Of a stretch of DNA of 64,000 nucleotides, positions 61,201-64,000 are shown piece by piece. The position numbers and the translations under genes are program-made. The notes beneath the pieces are model-generated. The model saw only the letters and a list, made by a program, of their open reading frames with translations. It did not search any database and was not told the DNA's origin. Origin of the DNA: Myrica gale (taxonomy: Eukaryota > Streptophyta > Magnoliopsida > Fagales > Myricaceae); the NCBI GenBank assembly GCA_963930655.1, contig OZ005615.1, positions 11,860,001 through 11,924,000 of the forward strand. Reading direction: 5' to 3'. Each line of letters starts with the position of its first letter. Positions within the stretch are counted from its first letter, which is position 1.

Positions 61201-61323
61201 CCTACACCGGGGTTGAGTAGCCCTATCACCACTTCTCGTCGTCTCACCCACCTCCAAAACCGATACCTACACCGGGGTTGAGTAGCCCTACCACCAACTC
61301 TTATCGTCTCACCCACCTCCAAA
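61201..61323. repeat. 65-bp tandem repeat (copy 2)
   Basis: Duplicate of 35492-35614. Confidence 0.9.
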
Positions 61324-61433
61324 CTCCCTGAAACGCCTGATCTTTTATACCACAAACGCTTACCATTTTGGAAGCTGCTAACTTATTACGAGCGGCAACA
61401 TTTTCCCAATTGCAGAACCGAAACTTTCAGATC

Positions 61434-61784
61434 ATGCCGCCAAAAACGCAGCCGTCCAAAAATGCGGCACCTGAAACTCCCCCGAATTTCTGGGGCCACA
61501 TGCCCGAGGAGGAGTACTACAGCTCCCAGGGCGTGCGACGCACCGAGTCCTACTTCGACACCCCCAACGACAAGATCTACACGTAGAGCTTCCTGCCGTT
61601 GGATTGCGAGAAGGTCAAAGCCTCGGTCTTCATGACCCACGACTACGGGTCTGACACCGGCTGGCTCTTTCAGAAGATCTGCATCAACTTCGCCACCGAT
61701 CTCCTTGATCACGACAGATTCGACGGCTCAGATGGTGCCAGCGAATTAATGAGCTATAATCGGCGACCCGACTCCATGATCTGA
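61434..61784 (+). pseudogene. CSE: Caffeoylshikimate esterase fragment (copy 2)
   Basis: Duplicate of 35725-36075; the same TAG (61584-61586) and the same in-frame deletion are present. Confidence 0.85.
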
Positions 61785-62859
61785 ACTCGCACCCACCCGT
61801 TCACACAATCCTCCCCCAAATTTCACACCCTTGCTTTCCTCCCCCAAATTGGTTGCGAGAATTTTCCAGAGAGTGAGAGCCCCGCTTCAGCCTTCGACTC
61901 CACTTCGCTTCAGCCCCGTCCCCTCCGGAGATTGGTCTTGCTGAGGTCGCTCATTTAGCAGTTCGGCGAGATTGAGAAGGTAGCAGATGTTTCCCCCCTT
62001 TCTATTTCTTGTGAGCTGTAGCTTAGAACCAGAGTTGCAATTGTCTCTCCGTGTTCATGCACTTCATTATTTTCTTTGTCGCCTAAATACCATTACCACC
62101 AGTGGCAGAAATTCTTCATGCACTTCATTCAGAGTTGTCCTTCTAATTCAATAGATTATCTGGCATGTTATGAAATTTACAATGATGCATTTGGTCACAC
62201 CAAGTGCCTAAGATAAGAGAGGAAAACCAGTTTCGTGCTTTGTTTTATGTTTGAGATTTGGTAACTAATTCGACATTGCTGAATCTGGTTCACCCTTGAT
62301 GTTTGGTACATAAAACACCAATCAGCCCTTACAGCTGATTTGTTGCTAATTTGTAGATGTTTTCATGTCATGATAGATATTACTAGTCTGACTCACGAAT
62401 TTGCTGCTGCAATTTTGTATTTCACTTTTAAGTTGATGTTGCGAAAAGAAAAGTAGGTCAAAATAGGATGGGAGTGGAAGCAAGAAATGAAATGATAGCC
62501 CCTGACTTGAAGGAGGGTATTTGCATATTCTACGCCCCGTTTTTCTTGTGGCCCATGCAGAACATGGTGGGCAGACAAAAAATAAAACCAAAAAGGAGGA
62601 AGAAGCCTATTTTCATGAGTTGATGTCCTGTTCTGTTGCATACAATCAGAAATTCTTCTGCATTTCATAAAAAGTGTTCGCCTAAATACCATTACCATTT
62701 GGATATTTTTTAAGTCATATTATCATATATTATTCATTTGAAATAAAAATATCATAGTACTTTTAATTGGTCTATAAAAGAAGTTTCTTTGATTGATGAA
62801 TAATGCTGGAGTGTAACAGGTTGGTGCTTAGTGCAATTTCCATAAACGATATGGTCTAA

Positions 62860-64000
62860 ATGGAAGAGATCAATCCAAATATCAGTAGACAAGGGTCCAG
62901 TAGTTCCGAAGTCCCTGAGGGTGAGTTAGTTATCCTTCATTTGAGCAGCTAAGATAGTATAAGGACTTTTTAAATCCTTTTCTTTGATTGGTATATGTAG
63001 GTGACATGATGCTGGTCGACAATGGGGAGAATGTAGATGTATGGAGCATAGAGTGGAGGGACATCGAACATGCGTACGATTGGTACAACCGGTACACAAC
63101 ACTGAAAGACTTTAGCATTCGTAGACATAGCGGGAACAAAAATAAAGAACTTGGGTATTAGACATATAAGGCCTTTGTTTGTAGTAAAGAAGGGACAAAG
63201 AAAGAAAATGACCCGCTTATGCTGGTGAAGCGGGAGCGACCAAATACAAGGTGTGGGTGCCTCGCAGGTATTACTGTTCAGCGGCAGCGTAGTGGGAAGG
63301 TTCACATACTCCGTTCTCACAGAAGCATGAGTGAATCGTAGCGTGCTAAGGCTATGGATTCAGATAGGGTCGGTATTCGCCCTAAATTGGCAGTGAACTT
63401 GATGTCTGAATAGGCTGGAGGTAGACAACTTTTGGGTTTCACTCAGCAAGACTATAATTTTTTTTGAATGGTAGAAGAACTAAGACAATGGAAGTTGGTG
63501 CAGCCGGTGTTCTCCTTAACTGGTTTGGTAATCAACTAAAGAACGATTAAGAGTTTTTCTTCCGAGTCATGATGGATGAAGATGAGCACATTACTAATGT
63601 ATTTTGGTCAAACCCTGCCATGCAAAGTGACTATGCCATCTTCGGGGACTTTGTGTCCTTTGATACCACACACAGGACAAATAACGAGCATAGGCCATTG
63701 GGAGCATTCCTTGGAGTGAATCATCACAGAAAATCGGTCATATTCGGGGCATGTTTATTGTTTGATGAGACGACGCAAACATTTAATTGGCTTTTTTAAA
63801 CGTTCGTTGAGTGTATGAATGGGAAGACCCCCATATCCCTGTTCACAGATCAAGATTCGGGAATGTGAGCAGCAATTCCTGATGCCCTACCAGCCACACA
63901 CCATTTTTTATGTGCGTGATACATATCTCAAAATGCAATGAAAAATTTGGGGTCATTACTTGCCAACAAGGACTTCAAACGAGATTGGAACGATCTTTTG
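62860..64000 (+). pseudogene. FAR1-related (FRS) pseudogene, continues beyond the window (copy 2)
   Basis: Exon 1 is 62860-62920 and exon 2 starts at 63001. It carries the same stops as copy 1. Its last codons are GAT CTT TTG (Asp-Leu-Leu), where copy 1 has GAT CTT TTC and then foreign sequence. FAR1-family proteins commonly have WN.LLYE at this point (from memory), so the window edge seems to be where the original, unbroken gene sequence continues. Confidence 0.82.

Larger units (their letters stand above)
38287..63999. repeat. Tandem segmental duplication, copy 2
   Basis: It matches 12578-38290 at an offset of 25,709 bp throughout. Base 64000 is G where copy 1 has C (38291), so the copy probably ends at 63999, one base before the window edge. 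All translated frames I compared are identical to copy 1. Confidence 0.95.

Overview
This is nuclear DNA from a dicot flowering plant. The signs are spliced genes with GT-AG introns, an R2R3-MYB gene, a caffeoylshikimate esterase relic, a FAR1-related relic, Ty1/copia and Ty3-type LTR elements, and many small TIR elements. Two lignin-related sequences would fit a woody species, but the window does not prove that.

Region 1 (1-12577) is single copy. It holds one complete minus-strand gene of seven exons (1269-11321) for a membrane-anchored alpha/beta-hydrolase of 651 residues. Its last intron carries a 5.0-kb Ty1/copia element (1647-6651) in the opposite orientation. The element is decayed, and the host exons around it stay open and in phase.

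Region 2 (about 12578 to 63999) is a head-to-tail tandem duplication with a 25,709-bp unit. Copy 1 runs 12578-38290 and copy 2 runs 38287-63999. The offset never changes, even through microsatellites, and by eye I found only one substitution (33600 A, 59309 G). The junction has four shared bases (TTTT). It cuts through a FAR1-related transposase-derived pseudogene whose reading frame appears to run on past base 64000. Each unit contains, in order: a Pack-MULE-like element with about 250-bp TIRs and a captured, spliced FTSHI (inactive FtsH) fragment; a 3.6-kb non-autonomous LTR retrotransposon with 3' tandem repeats and an antisense ORF; an intact three-exon MYB103-type gene on the minus strand; a zone of small elements (MITEs, an RNase H relic, a nested TIR element, two Tourist-like MITEs, and a TRIM split by a CACTA-type repeat array); a broken caffeoylshikimate esterase fragment; and the FAR1-related pseudogene.

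The only genes that look functional are the hydrolase (one copy) and the MYB103-like factor (two copies with identical translations). The biology of note is a very young segmental duplication, or an assembly duplication, that doubles a likely secondary-wall/lignin regulator. Captured and broken gene pieces surround it. I found no CRISPR array, operon or convincing tRNA or rRNA gene.
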